Assembly: GCF_009674585.1 (NCBI RefSeq)
Contig: NZ_WKJP01000001.1
Location: 2,418,001-2,482,000, forward strand
DNA: 64,000 bases
Reading direction: 5' to 3'
Origin: Haloferax marinisediminis
GTDB lineage: Archaea; Halobacteriota; Halobacteria; Halobacteriales; Haloferacaceae
Shown: in pieces, positions 48,367-56,409 of the stretch
How positions within the stretch are numbered: the stretch's first letter is position 1
How the letters are laid out: every line of letters begins with the position of its first letter
Notes under the pieces: model-generated
The model's input: only the letters and a program-made list of their open reading frames with translations
What the model was told of the DNA's origin: nothing
Database searches by the model: none
Program-made: the position numbers and the translations under genes

Positions 48367-48903
48367 GTGGACGAGATAGCCGTCAGTACCGTCGTCTACC
48401 TGCCTCCTGAGGAGGTCTACGAGTTCCTCGTCGACTTCCCACAGTACGCGAACTACTCGAAGCACTTGCGAGAGGTACGGCAGTCCGGCGACGGGACTCC
48501 AGGAACCCGATACGCGCTGATGTTCTCGTGGTGGAAACTCCACTACACCGCCGAATCGAAGGTGACGGAGGTTACGCCACCGAACCGCATCGACTGGGTC
48601 ATCACGAAGGATATCCACGCAGTGGGCTGTTGGCGTGTCGAGGAACTAGACGAACTTCCGGAGGACGCCCCCTCGGACGCTGAGACGGCCTCTCGTGTGT
48701 ACTTCGAAGTAGAGTACGACCCAGACACCGTCTCGGCCGGTGACATCGACCTCCCGCGCTTCGTCTCACTCGGATGGGTCATCGACAGAGTGAAACCCGT
48801 CCTCCAGACGGAAGCAGAACGAATCGTCGAACGAATCGTCGCCGACATCGAGGGTCGCCCGCGACGCGTAGATATCACGATACACACCAACACTCGCCGA
48901 TGA
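48367..48903 (+). CDS. SRPBCC (START/polyketide cyclase-like) family protein
   Basis: 178 residues from GTG at 48367; a nearby ATG at 48357 is out of frame. The helix-grip fold pattern is clear: VSTVVYLPPEEVYEFLVDFPQYANYSKHLREV at the N-terminus and a long C-terminal helix VLQTEAERIVERIVADIEGR. These domains bind hydrophobic ligands (lipids, polyketides, ubiquinone precursors). The ligand is unknown. It precedes the first trkA gene on the same strand, 106 bases away, so the two could be weakly linked. Confidence 0.8.
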   Translation: MDEIAVSTVVYLPPEEVYEFLVDFPQYANYSKHLREVRQSGDGTPGTRYALMFSWWKLHYTAESKVTEVTPPNRIDWVITKDIHAVGCWRVEELDELPEDAPSDAETASRVYFEVEYDPDTVSAGDIDLPRFVSLGWVIDRVKPVLQTEAERIVERIVADIEGRPRRVDITIHTNTRR

Positions 48904-49009
48904 GCGTGCAGCCCAGCGGTGCGGTATCGTTCACCGTGGACGCTACCGAAGGGAAATGCACATACGCACCCGCGGCCCAACCCAGAGATATGATAGGGGC
49001 TGGTCCAGC

Positions 49010-50347
49010 GTGCGCGTAATCATCGTCGGTGCCGGACAAGTTGGGTCGTCGATTGCCGCCGACTTGGACAGCACTCACGAAGTCGTCATCGTCGACTGTG
49101 ACCCCGAACGAGTCGACGAACTGAACTACTCGCTCGACGTGCTCGCGATTCACGGCGACGGGACCTCCGTCGATACGCTCCAGGAAGCAGGAATCGAGCG
49201 CGCAGACATGGTCATCGCCTCGACCGACGACGACGAGACGAACATCGTCGTGTGCGCGACGGCCAAGGCCGTCTCCTCGGCGTTCACCATCGCTCGCGTC
49301 AAGAACACGGAGTACCTCCGAACGTGGCAACACTCCGAGAAGGCGTTCGGCATCGACTTCATGGTCTGTACGAATCTGCTCGCCGCAGAGTCTATCGTTC
49401 GAGTCGTCGGCCTTCCCGCAGCCCGCGACGTCGACCCATTCGCCGGCGGGCAGGTGCAGATGGCCGAGTTCGAAGTCGAAGACGAGAGCCCCGTCGCCAA
49501 CCAGACGGTCAGCGAGGCAGACCGCTTCGACTCGCTGACGTTCGCCGCGATTCTTCGCGAAGGCGCCGTGACGATTCCCCGCGGTGACACCGTCATCCGC
49601 CCGGGTGACCGCGTCGTCGTCATCGGAAGTCCCCAGAGCGTCCAAGGGTTCGCGACGACGCTCTCACCGGACGAGTCTGCAGGAACGGCCGAGGAAGTCG
49701 TCATCGTCGGCGGCAGCGAAATCGGCTACCACGTTGCTCGACTGCTGGAAGAACGCGGGTTCAAACCACGCCTCCTCGAACAGGACCCCGACCGCGCCCG
49801 CGAACTCGCCGAGCAACTGCCCGGGACAATCGTCATGGAGAGCGACGCGACCGACATCGACTTCCTCGAACGGGAGTACATCGGCGATGCCGACATGCTC
49901 GTCTCCGCGCTCGACTCTGACGAGAAGAACCTCCTCGTCTCCCTTCTCGCGGCACGGCTCGGAGTCGAACGGACCGTCGCCGTCATCGACACCACCCCGT
50001 ACGTCGACCTGTTCGAAGCCGTCGGCGTCGACGTGGGCGTGAGCCCGCGCGAGGTCGTCGCCGAAGAGATTACGCGCTTTACCCGCGAGGGTGGTGCGGA
50101 GAACGTCGCACTCATCGAGTCCGACAAGGCAGAAGTCCTCGAAATCGAAGTCGACGAGAACAGCACCCTCGCCGGGAAACCGATTCGGGAGTCGGTTGCC
50201 GCGCTCCCAGAGGGCGTCGTCATCGGCGCGATTACACGCCGACGTGAGTTCATCACGCCGCGTGGGAACACGGTCATCGAACCGGGCGACCACGTCGTCG
50301 TCTTCGTGGATGGGTCTGTCGTCGGCGACGTGGCCCCCAAACTGTAA
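49010..50347 (+). CDS. Trk potassium uptake regulator TrkA, copy 1 (double RCK)
   Basis: 445 residues from GTG at 49010 (MRVIIVGAGQVGSSIAADLD), preferred because the GAGQVG nucleotide motif then sits at the usual position. Two tandem RCK units: the first has GAGQVG (about 7-12) and the second GGSEIGYHVARLLEERG near 230. TrkA-C lobes follow each. RCK domains bind NAD(H), ATP/ADP or c-di-AMP and gate TrkH. A TrkH gene on the same strand follows at 50470. It is collinear and equal in length to TrkA copy 2 at 53295. Confidence 0.93.
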   Translation: MRVIIVGAGQVGSSIAADLDSTHEVVIVDCDPERVDELNYSLDVLAIHGDGTSVDTLQEAGIERADMVIASTDDDETNIVVCATAKAVSSAFTIARVKNTEYLRTWQHSEKAFGIDFMVCTNLLAAESIVRVVGLPAARDVDPFAGGQVQMAEFEVEDESPVANQTVSEADRFDSLTFAAILREGAVTIPRGDTVIRPGDRVVVIGSPQSVQGFATTLSPDESAGTAEEVVIVGGSEIGYHVARLLEERGFKPRLLEQDPDRARELAEQLPGTIVMESDATDIDFLEREYIGDADMLVSALDSDEKNLLVSLLAARLGVERTVAVIDTTPYVDLFEAVGVDVGVSPREVVAEEITRFTREGGAENVALIESDKAEVLEIEVDENSTLAGKPIRESVAALPEGVVIGAITRRREFITPRGNTVIEPGDHVVVFVDGSVVGDVAPKL

Positions 50348-50469
50348 CGTCTGAGGTGTTGTTTCTGGACGCGACTTCGCCACACGCACAGTCACCACGT
50401 CACATGGTCTCGTAGTCGGGTGCGAACCCGAACAGGGAAGAACCCTCCGTCCAGTACGTTCGTCCACGA

Positions 50470-52074
50470 ATGAAACTGCGCGTCGATTACAAAGCCAGCC
50501 TTCGTCTCGTGGGGACGGTCCTGAAGTATCTCGCAGTCCCGCTTTGTTTCCCCCTCGTCGTCGCGCTGTACTACGGTGAGTCGGTGCTTCCGTTCGTTCT
50601 CACGATGGCCGTCACCGTCCTCGTGGGAATGGGGCTCGAACGCCTCGCGGAAGAACCCGACATCGGCGCGCGAGAAGGCTTCTTGATGGTCGCGACGACG
50701 TGGTTCGCGGTGACGCTCGTCGGTGCGATCCCGTTCCTCATCGAGGCACACGGCGTTCCCTTCGTGGCACCGGCCGTCCACCCCGAATCGACGCTCGGTA
50801 ACCCAGCGAACGCGCTGTTCGAGACGATGAGTGGGTTTACGACGACGGGAGCGACGGTTCTCGGCGACATCTCGTTCGAGACACACACTCGCAGCATCAT
50901 GATGTGGCGGCAACTGACCCAGTGGCTCGGTGGGATGGGTATCGTCGTCCTCGCGGTTGCGATTCTCCCGGAACTGTCGGTCGGTGGCGCCCAACTGATG
51001 GACGCCGAGGCACCGGGCCCCGGCATCGAGAAACTCACCCCGCGCATCGCCGAGACGGCGCGCGCACTGTGGGGTGCGTACCTCGGCCTCACCGTCCTCG
51101 AAATCGTCCTGCTCTACGGACTCCACGTCACCGGTAACGCGCCGAACATGGACGTGTACAACGCCATCGCACACGGGCTGACCACGATGCCGACCGGCGG
51201 GTTCTCGCCCGAGGCACGAAGTATCGAAGCGTTCTCTGCGGCCGCACAGTGGGTCATCATCCCGTTCATGATTGCCGCCGGGACCAACTTCGCCCTCTTC
51301 TGGCACGTGTTGACGGGAGAGCCGAAGCGCCTCTTCCGCGACACAGAGTTCAAATCGTACCTCGGCATCATCGGCGTCATCTCGGCGATTCTCGCGGCGG
51401 TGCTCTTCGTCGGCGACGGTCTCGTGTCCGTCGCGCCGGTTGGAGAGACGTACGACCAGTTCTACCTCGAAACCGTGCGGACGGCCATCATCGGAAACGT
51501 CGAGCCATCGCTTCGCCAGTCGCTCTTCCAGGTGGTCTCTATCATCACCACCACCGGGTATGCGAGTACGGACTTCAATGCGTGGAGTTCGACGGCCCAG
51601 TACGTGCTCCTGTTTGCGATGTTCATCGGGGGCTCGGCCGGGTCGACCGGTGGGGCCATCAAAATCGTCCGGTGGTACGTCATCCTGAAATCACTCCGCC
51701 GGGAGTTGTTCACCACGGCGCACCCAGAAGCGATTCGTCCGGTCAGACTCGCCGGCCGCGCCGTCGACGAACGCGCCATCCGCGGTATCTACGCGTTCAC
51801 GCTCCTGTACCTCGTGATGTTCTTCATCTCGACTGGCCTGCTCCACCTCGATGCGGCCCGCATCGACCTCAATCTGAGCGTGCTGGAGTCGATGAGCGCC
51901 GTCGCCGCGACGCTCGGGAACGTCGGACCGGGGTTCGGCGTCGTCGGCCCGATGGGAAGCTATCTCGACTTCTCGAACAGTTCGAAGCTGTACATGGTCC
52001 TCCTGATGTGGATGGGCCGGTTGGAGATTCTCCCCGTGTTCGTCCTGTTCACGCCGGAGTACTGGCGGCGATAG
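50470..52074 (+). CDS. Trk potassium uptake channel protein TrkH, copy 1
   Basis: 534 residues with at least ten helices. Four P-loop motifs are visible: GFTTTGATVLGD (P1), PTGGFSPEARS (P2), TTTGYASTDFNAW (P3) and LGNVGPGFGVVGP (P4), each with the filter glycine. The intramembrane gating loop after P3 reads GGSAGSTGGAIKI, the common form. It forms the ion channel regulated by TrkA. It follows the first trkA and forms an operon with it. Confidence 0.93.
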   Translation: MKLRVDYKASLRLVGTVLKYLAVPLCFPLVVALYYGESVLPFVLTMAVTVLVGMGLERLAEEPDIGAREGFLMVATTWFAVTLVGAIPFLIEAHGVPFVAPAVHPESTLGNPANALFETMSGFTTTGATVLGDISFETHTRSIMMWRQLTQWLGGMGIVVLAVAILPELSVGGAQLMDAEAPGPGIEKLTPRIAETARALWGAYLGLTVLEIVLLYGLHVTGNAPNMDVYNAIAHGLTTMPTGGFSPEARSIEAFSAAAQWVIIPFMIAAGTNFALFWHVLTGEPKRLFRDTEFKSYLGIIGVISAILAAVLFVGDGLVSVAPVGETYDQFYLETVRTAIIGNVEPSLRQSLFQVVSIITTTGYASTDFNAWSSTAQYVLLFAMFIGGSAGSTGGAIKIVRWYVILKSLRRELFTTAHPEAIRPVRLAGRAVDERAIRGIYAFTLLYLVMFFISTGLLHLDAARIDLNLSVLESMSAVAATLGNVGPGFGVVGPMGSYLDFSNSSKLYMVLLMWMGRLEILPVFVLFTPEYWRR

Positions 52075-52249
52075 GCGACACGAACGGTTCGGTGGCGAAA
52101 CTCTCGTTCTGTCACGGGGTGTCGAAGGCGTGCTGAATACAGGGCGCGTATTTAGCATGAGGATGCGCTTTTAGCTGTACTCTCTCTCACAGGTGTGCGA
52201 GTGTCGAAACTGCCAACGAGCTCTGCCTGCCCACCATACTGTGACATAC

Positions 52250-52274
52250 ATTGACAATCTTATTCATTGTCAAT
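52250..52274. promoter_or_regulatory. Operator-like inverted repeat ATTGACAAT-CTTATTC-ATTGTCAAT
   Basis: Perfect nine-base arms with a seven-base centre lie directly next to the AT-rich promoter (TTATAATGATTTTTAAG, 52275-52291) of the membrane protein gene starting at 52323. The site is placed where a repressor or activator could control it. It also lies downstream of trkH copy 1. Confidence 0.6.
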
Positions 52275-52322
52275 TATAATGATTTTTAAGCCGGTTTGAG
52301 TCGTAGAGTAACTGTGGGTACC

Positions 52323-52826
52323 ATGAGTACAGATACACAAGCTCAGCCGGCTCCATCCGTGGAGAGTGAATGGCTCAAGGTGGGCGTGGTTGCGGGGGCA
52401 ATCTTCGGAATCGTATCCGGCGCCCTATTCTGGGCGAGCGGTGATATGCCGGAGATAGGGGCACTCATCGGGATGCCGACGGTACTCGGTGGGTGGCTCT
52501 TTCACCTGGTCATGGTCTTCGTCATCATGATCGTCTTCGCGGCGGCGCTCTCGACTCCGTCCCTTAGTCAGTACGCCAGTGAATTGCGGATGCTAATCCT
52601 GATAGGCCTCGCCTACGGGGTGCTCATCTGGATTGCGTTGGACGCGTTCGTCCTCTCGTACCTAGCAGTTTCAGTCGGTATTCCGGGGGCCATATTCCCC
52701 GGTTTCGCCCTCGAAACGTTGGTCGAGGACCTCGTGATTGGCTTCCTCGTCGCGCTCTTCTATTACGGCACCCGTCGGTGGGTCGTTACGACCCAATTGG
52801 TAGGACAGAAGAGCACGTCTCCATGA
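52323..52826 (+). CDS. Small membrane protein (DUF6789-like)
   Basis: 167 residues from ATG at 52323; the reading frame extends nine codons upstream but ATG fits the promoter. Four to five helices: VGVVAGAIFGIVSGALFWAS, LGGWLFHLVMVFVIMIVFA, MLILIGLAYGVLIWIALDAF and LVEDLVIGFLVALFYY. It resembles haloarchaeal DUF6789 proteins, which also show an early His between helices (here WLFHLVM). Function unknown. Codon use and base composition are a little AT-richer than neighbours, and it interrupts the potassium cluster; recent insertion is possible. Confidence 0.65.
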   Translation: MSTDTQAQPAPSVESEWLKVGVVAGAIFGIVSGALFWASGDMPEIGALIGMPTVLGGWLFHLVMVFVIMIVFAAALSTPSLSQYASELRMLILIGLAYGVLIWIALDAFVLSYLAVSVGIPGAIFPGFALETLVEDLVIGFLVALFYYGTRRWVVTTQLVGQKSTSP

Positions 52827-52870
52827 GACGTACTGTTCGACGGGGCGCGAACAGATGAACCGCCCAACTA

Positions 52871-52894
52871 GGCCTTCGACCTTCCTCGAAGGCC
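52871..52894 (+). terminator. Hairpin GGCCTTCGA-CCTTCC-TCGAAGGCC
   Basis: Nine perfect base pairs around six bases, 45 bases downstream of the membrane protein stop. It probably ends that transcript. No long T-run follows. Confidence 0.45.
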
Positions 52895-53034
52895 ACACCA
52901 ACGCCTCGACCACAGAAGAACGTCGAGCGCTTCCAGACCGACGGTGCTGAATACACCCTCTCTATTTCGGTCTGAATGTCCAGTTCAACAGTACCACCGA
53001 ATCCACCCGTCAAGACGGAACATGAGGTCTGACT

Positions 53035-53193
53035 TCACGGGTTCATTCCGTAGAGAATCGACCGGAAGAACACCAGCAGCGGGATGATTTCGAGACGGCC
53101 GACGCTGCCCTGTGCGCTCGCCACTTCGAACAGCGCGTCCGCATAGGTGAATTCGGGACCGGCGAGGTTCACGAGAGGCGCCGACCGTTCGAC
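53035..53193 (-). pseudogene. TrkH C-terminal remnant
   Basis: Reading the minus strand in one frame gives 52 residues that end GRLEIIPLLVFFRS...GMNP followed by TGA at 53035-53037. Before it is EFTYADALFEVASAQGSV. Both parts match the C-terminal end of haloarchaeal TrkH proteins (DALFEVASAQGNVG... and ...GRLEIIPVLVF), but roughly 25-30 residues between them, including the fourth P-loop glycine motif, are missing. Upstream the frame hits a stop, and no start exists. It is a dead fragment next to the second trkA. Confidence 0.65.
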
Positions 53194-53294
53194 GGCAACT
53201 CCCGTCGACGGAGCACAAATGTTGATGGGAGTGCTACGTCACGTCAGAGTATGGAACGGACGTGCGGTATGGAACGGACACGAGGGAGTCACCG

Positions 53295-54632
53295 GTGCGC
53301 GTAGTTATCATCGGTGCGGGAGAAGTCGGTTCGAACATCGCGTCGAGCCTCGCAGATTCACACGACGTGGTCGTCGTCGATGTCGATTCCGACCGCGTCG
53401 AGGAGTTGAACTACTCACTCGACGTGCTCGCGATAACGGGTGATGGCGCGTCTATCGAGACGTTAGAAGAGGCGGGCGTGGGAGAGGCGGACCTCCTCAT
53501 CGCAAGCACCGACCACGACGAGACGAATCTCGCAACCTGTGGAACGTCGAAGGTTCTCGGAGACGCCTTCACCATCGCACGAGTCAAGCAGGTCGGATTT
53601 CTCCGGACGTGGGAGCGGAAGTCCAGTGCGTTCGGCGTCGACTTCATGGTCTGCTCGAATCTGCTCACTGCCGAAGACATCGTCCAGATTATCGGCCTCC
53701 CCGCGGCGGTCGATGCCGAGTGGTTCGCAAACGGACTCGTCCAGATGGCCGAGTTCGAAATCGCCCCGGAAAGCCCGCTCGTCGGGAAGACGATTCGCGA
53801 TGCCGACCAGTTCGAACTACTCACGTTCGCCGCGATTCTCCGAGACGACGGCGTCGAGTTCCCTCGCGGCGACAGCAGGCTCGCCGCAGACGACCGCATC
53901 GTGGTCATCGGCCCACGTGAGCGCGTCCACGAGTTCGCACTCACCGCGTCACCGTCTGCCGCGTCGGTCGGTACCGAGAGCGTCTTCGTCATCGGTGGCG
54001 GTGAAATCGGTTACCAGACTGCCCGATTGCTACAAGAGCGGGGAATCAAACTCCGCCTCATCGAAGAAGACCCAGAGCGCGCCCGCGAACTCGCCGAGAA
54101 GCTCCCGGAGACGCTCGTCTTGCAGTTCGACGCGACCGACACCGACGCGCTGGAACGAGAGAACTTCGGGAGCGCAGACGCCGTCGTCGCGGCGCTCGAA
54201 AGCGACCAGGAGAACCTGCTCGTCTCTCTGCTCGCAAAAAGACTCGGTGTCAACCAGACGATTGCAGTCGTCGAGACGGGTGAGTACCGCGACGTATTCG
54301 AGGCAGTGGGCGTCGACGTTGCAGTCAACCCGCGAACCGTGACCGCCGAAGAGATAACGCGAATCACGCGAGAGGAGACGACTGAGAAACTGACGTTCAT
54401 CGAAGACGACCGGGCCGAAGTTATCGAGGTCGAAATCGGCGAAGACAACTCACTCGTGGGAGTGCCGATTCGTGAGTCGATACCCGCACTCCCGGACGGT
54501 GTCGTCGTCGGAGCAATCGCCAGAGAGAGAACACTCGTCTCACCGCGGGGCGATACCGTCATCGAGGCCGGTGACCACGTCGTCCTTCTCGTCGATTCGG
54601 ACGTCGCTGAAGAGGTAATCGCTGCAATCTGA
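53295..54632 (+). CDS. Trk potassium uptake regulator TrkA, copy 2 (double RCK)
   Basis: 445 residues from GTG at 53295 (MRVVIIGAGEVGSNIASSLA), the same start type and length as copy 1. Two RCK units, with GAGEVG early and GGGEIGYQTARLLQERG near residue 230. It is closely related to copy 1 along its whole length, for example VEELNYSLDVLAI against VDELNYSLDVLAI. The trkH downstream is convergent rather than co-directional. Between the two, only 36 bases remain, so the 3' ends overlap. A TrkH remnant lies upstream, suggesting that the original partner decayed. Confidence 0.93.
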   Translation: MRVVIIGAGEVGSNIASSLADSHDVVVVDVDSDRVEELNYSLDVLAITGDGASIETLEEAGVGEADLLIASTDHDETNLATCGTSKVLGDAFTIARVKQVGFLRTWERKSSAFGVDFMVCSNLLTAEDIVQIIGLPAAVDAEWFANGLVQMAEFEIAPESPLVGKTIRDADQFELLTFAAILRDDGVEFPRGDSRLAADDRIVVIGPRERVHEFALTASPSAASVGTESVFVIGGGEIGYQTARLLQERGIKLRLIEEDPERARELAEKLPETLVLQFDATDTDALERENFGSADAVVAALESDQENLLVSLLAKRLGVNQTIAVVETGEYRDVFEAVGVDVAVNPRTVTAEEITRITREETTEKLTFIEDDRAEVIEVEIGEDNSLVGVPIRESIPALPDGVVVGAIARERTLVSPRGDTVIEAGDHVVLLVDSDVAEEVIAAI

Positions 54633-54668
54633 CGAACTGCGCAGGGGTGAGGCGGGTGAGGGTCGGTG

Positions 54669-56210
54669 TTACGCCCGCCAGTACGATGGCGTGAAGATGA
54701 TAAGCACCGAGAGAATCTCCAGTCGGCCAATCCACATCAAGAAGACCATGTAGAGCTTTGCCGCATCAGAGAACGGCAGAAAGTTGTTCATCGGTCCGGC
54801 GATGCCGACACCCGGCCCGATGTTGCCGAGTGTCGCAATGGCGATGCCGACTGCTTCGATACCGGAGAGTTCGAGGCCGATTCGCAGGCTATCCAGATAG
54901 AGGAGAACCGTCGAGACGGCGAAGATGGCGAGGAACGCCATCGTGAAGACGAACAACCCGCGAATCGTCGATTCGTCGATGATTTCGTCGGCGAGTCGGA
55001 CCGGTCGCACCGCGTCGGGATGAACCGAGGTGAACAGTTCGCGAACGGTCGCTTTCTCGATGAGGTACCACCGGATTATCTTGACCGACCCTGCAGCAGA
55101 CCCGGCAGAGCCACCGAGGAACATCGCCAAGAGGAGTACGACCTGCGCCGACTGGTCCCACGTGTTGAAGTCCATACTGGCGTACCCAGTGGTCGTCACG
55201 ATTGCCACCGTCTGAAAGACGGCCTGCCGGACCGAGTGCTCGGCGTTCCCCGGAATCGGGTCGATGTTCGGGACCGCGTCGAGTCCGAGACCAGTGAACA
55301 ACAACGCAGCGAGAATCACACTCACCGCACCCATCAACAAGAGATACGTCCGGAACTCCGCGTTTTTCGTCAACTGTTCGGGTTCGCCCGCGAGGACGTA
55401 CCAAAAGAGTGCGAAGTTCGTCCCTGCGACGATCATGAAGAAGGTAATCGCCCACTGTATCGCCGGTGAGAAGGCTTCGACACTCCGTGCTTCCGGCGAG
55501 AACCCGCCAGTCGGAAGCGTCGTCAGCGCGTGCGCGACGGCGTTGTAGAAGTCCATGTTCGGTGCCACGCCGGCGAGGTGCAGACCGTAGTACACGAGGA
55601 CAGCAGCGACGGTGAATCCAGCGTAAATCTGCCAGAGCGCACGCGCCGTATCCCGAATCCGGGGTGTCAGTTTCTCTATCGACAGCCCCGGTGCTTCCTG
55701 GTCGATGACCTGCGCACCACCGACCGAGAGTTCGGGGAGAATCGCCACCATGAGGACGATGATACCCATGCCGCCGAGCCACTGGGTGACCTGCCGCCAC
55801 ATCATAATCGACCGGGTGTGCGTGTCGAACGAGATGTCTCCGAGGACTGTCGCTCCCGTCGTCGTAAATCCGCTCATGCTCTCGAACAGTGCGTTGACCG
55901 GGTGCGCGACAGTCCCCTGGCCGGCGACGAGATACGGAATCATCCCGACGAGCGGGATGGCGAGCCACGTCAGACTCACCAACAAGAACGCCTCGCGGTG
56001 CCCGAGGTTAGGGTCTGTTCGGAGTCGTTCGAGGCCGACCCCGACGACTAACATCACGGCCATGGCGACGAGAAACGGGACTGGACTCTCACCGTAGTAG
56101 AGGGCGACAGCGATGGGCAACAGCGGCGGGAGTGCCATGTACTTGAGTACAGAGCCGAGAAACCCCAGACTCGTCCGGTAGTCGACGACCGTTTTGAAGT
56201 TCGCGTTCAT
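54669..56210 (-). CDS. Trk potassium uptake channel protein TrkH, copy 2
   Basis: 513 residues from ATG at 56210 (MNANFKTVVDYRTSLGFLGS); a GTG four codons upstream is possible. Four P-loops: GFTTTGATVLGD, PTGGFSPEARS, TTTGYASMDFNTW and LGNIGPGVGIAGP. The gating loop after P3 reads GGSAGSAAGSVKI in place of GSTGGAIKI in copy 1, a change of several residues in a region that controls opening in TrkH/KtrB. It otherwise aligns over the full length with copy 1. It is convergent with trkA copy 2, so the pair is not one operon. Confidence 0.92.
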   Translation of the reverse strand: MNANFKTVVDYRTSLGFLGSVLKYMALPPLLPIAVALYYGESPVPFLVAMAVMLVVGVGLERLRTDPNLGHREAFLLVSLTWLAIPLVGMIPYLVAGQGTVAHPVNALFESMSGFTTTGATVLGDISFDTHTRSIMMWRQVTQWLGGMGIIVLMVAILPELSVGGAQVIDQEAPGLSIEKLTPRIRDTARALWQIYAGFTVAAVLVYYGLHLAGVAPNMDFYNAVAHALTTLPTGGFSPEARSVEAFSPAIQWAITFFMIVAGTNFALFWYVLAGEPEQLTKNAEFRTYLLLMGAVSVILAALLFTGLGLDAVPNIDPIPGNAEHSVRQAVFQTVAIVTTTGYASMDFNTWDQSAQVVLLLAMFLGGSAGSAAGSVKIIRWYLIEKATVRELFTSVHPDAVRPVRLADEIIDESTIRGLFVFTMAFLAIFAVSTVLLYLDSLRIGLELSGIEAVGIAIATLGNIGPGVGIAGPMNNFLPFSDAAKLYMVFLMWIGRLEILSVLIIFTPSYWRA

Positions 56211-56364
56211 CCTCGTGTTCACCTCTCACAAAAAGTAGCAACCATATGATTCCTTAGGTAGGTGATGGCCCACTCCGTGTTCACTCGCCCTGACGGTCCG
56301 TCAGTTGTCGAGATTCTGCCCCGGCATTTATCAGGGACGCTATTGTTCTCTCAGTTACATTCCC

Positions 56365-56409
56365 ATGGTAACTCGACAACTGATTGGTGTCGAGAGAGGT
56401 GCGGCGTGA
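56365..56409 (+). other. Possible 14-codon upstream ORF overlapping the permease start
   Basis: ATG at 56365 opens a frame of 14 codons (MVTRQLIGVERGAA) ending with TGA at 56407-56409, which overlaps the permease GTG (56406) by four bases. A TATA-like GCATTTATCAG lies about 40 bases earlier. It may couple translation of the permease or be chance. Confidence 0.3.

Larger units (their letters stand above)
52827..53294. other. Intergenic region carrying a terminator and a trkH remnant
   Basis: This 468-base gap holds a GC hairpin at 52871-52894, a short reading frame ending GAEYTLSISV at 52957 that might be a remnant of some protein, and the TrkH fragment at 53035-53193. No full gene was found. 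The remnants suggest that an older potassium-transport locus decayed here. Confidence 0.6.

Noticed and set aside
52890-52959. Short reading frame ending GAEYTLSISV
   Set aside because: No start codon, no recognised family and too short to support; mentioned only as a possible remnant.
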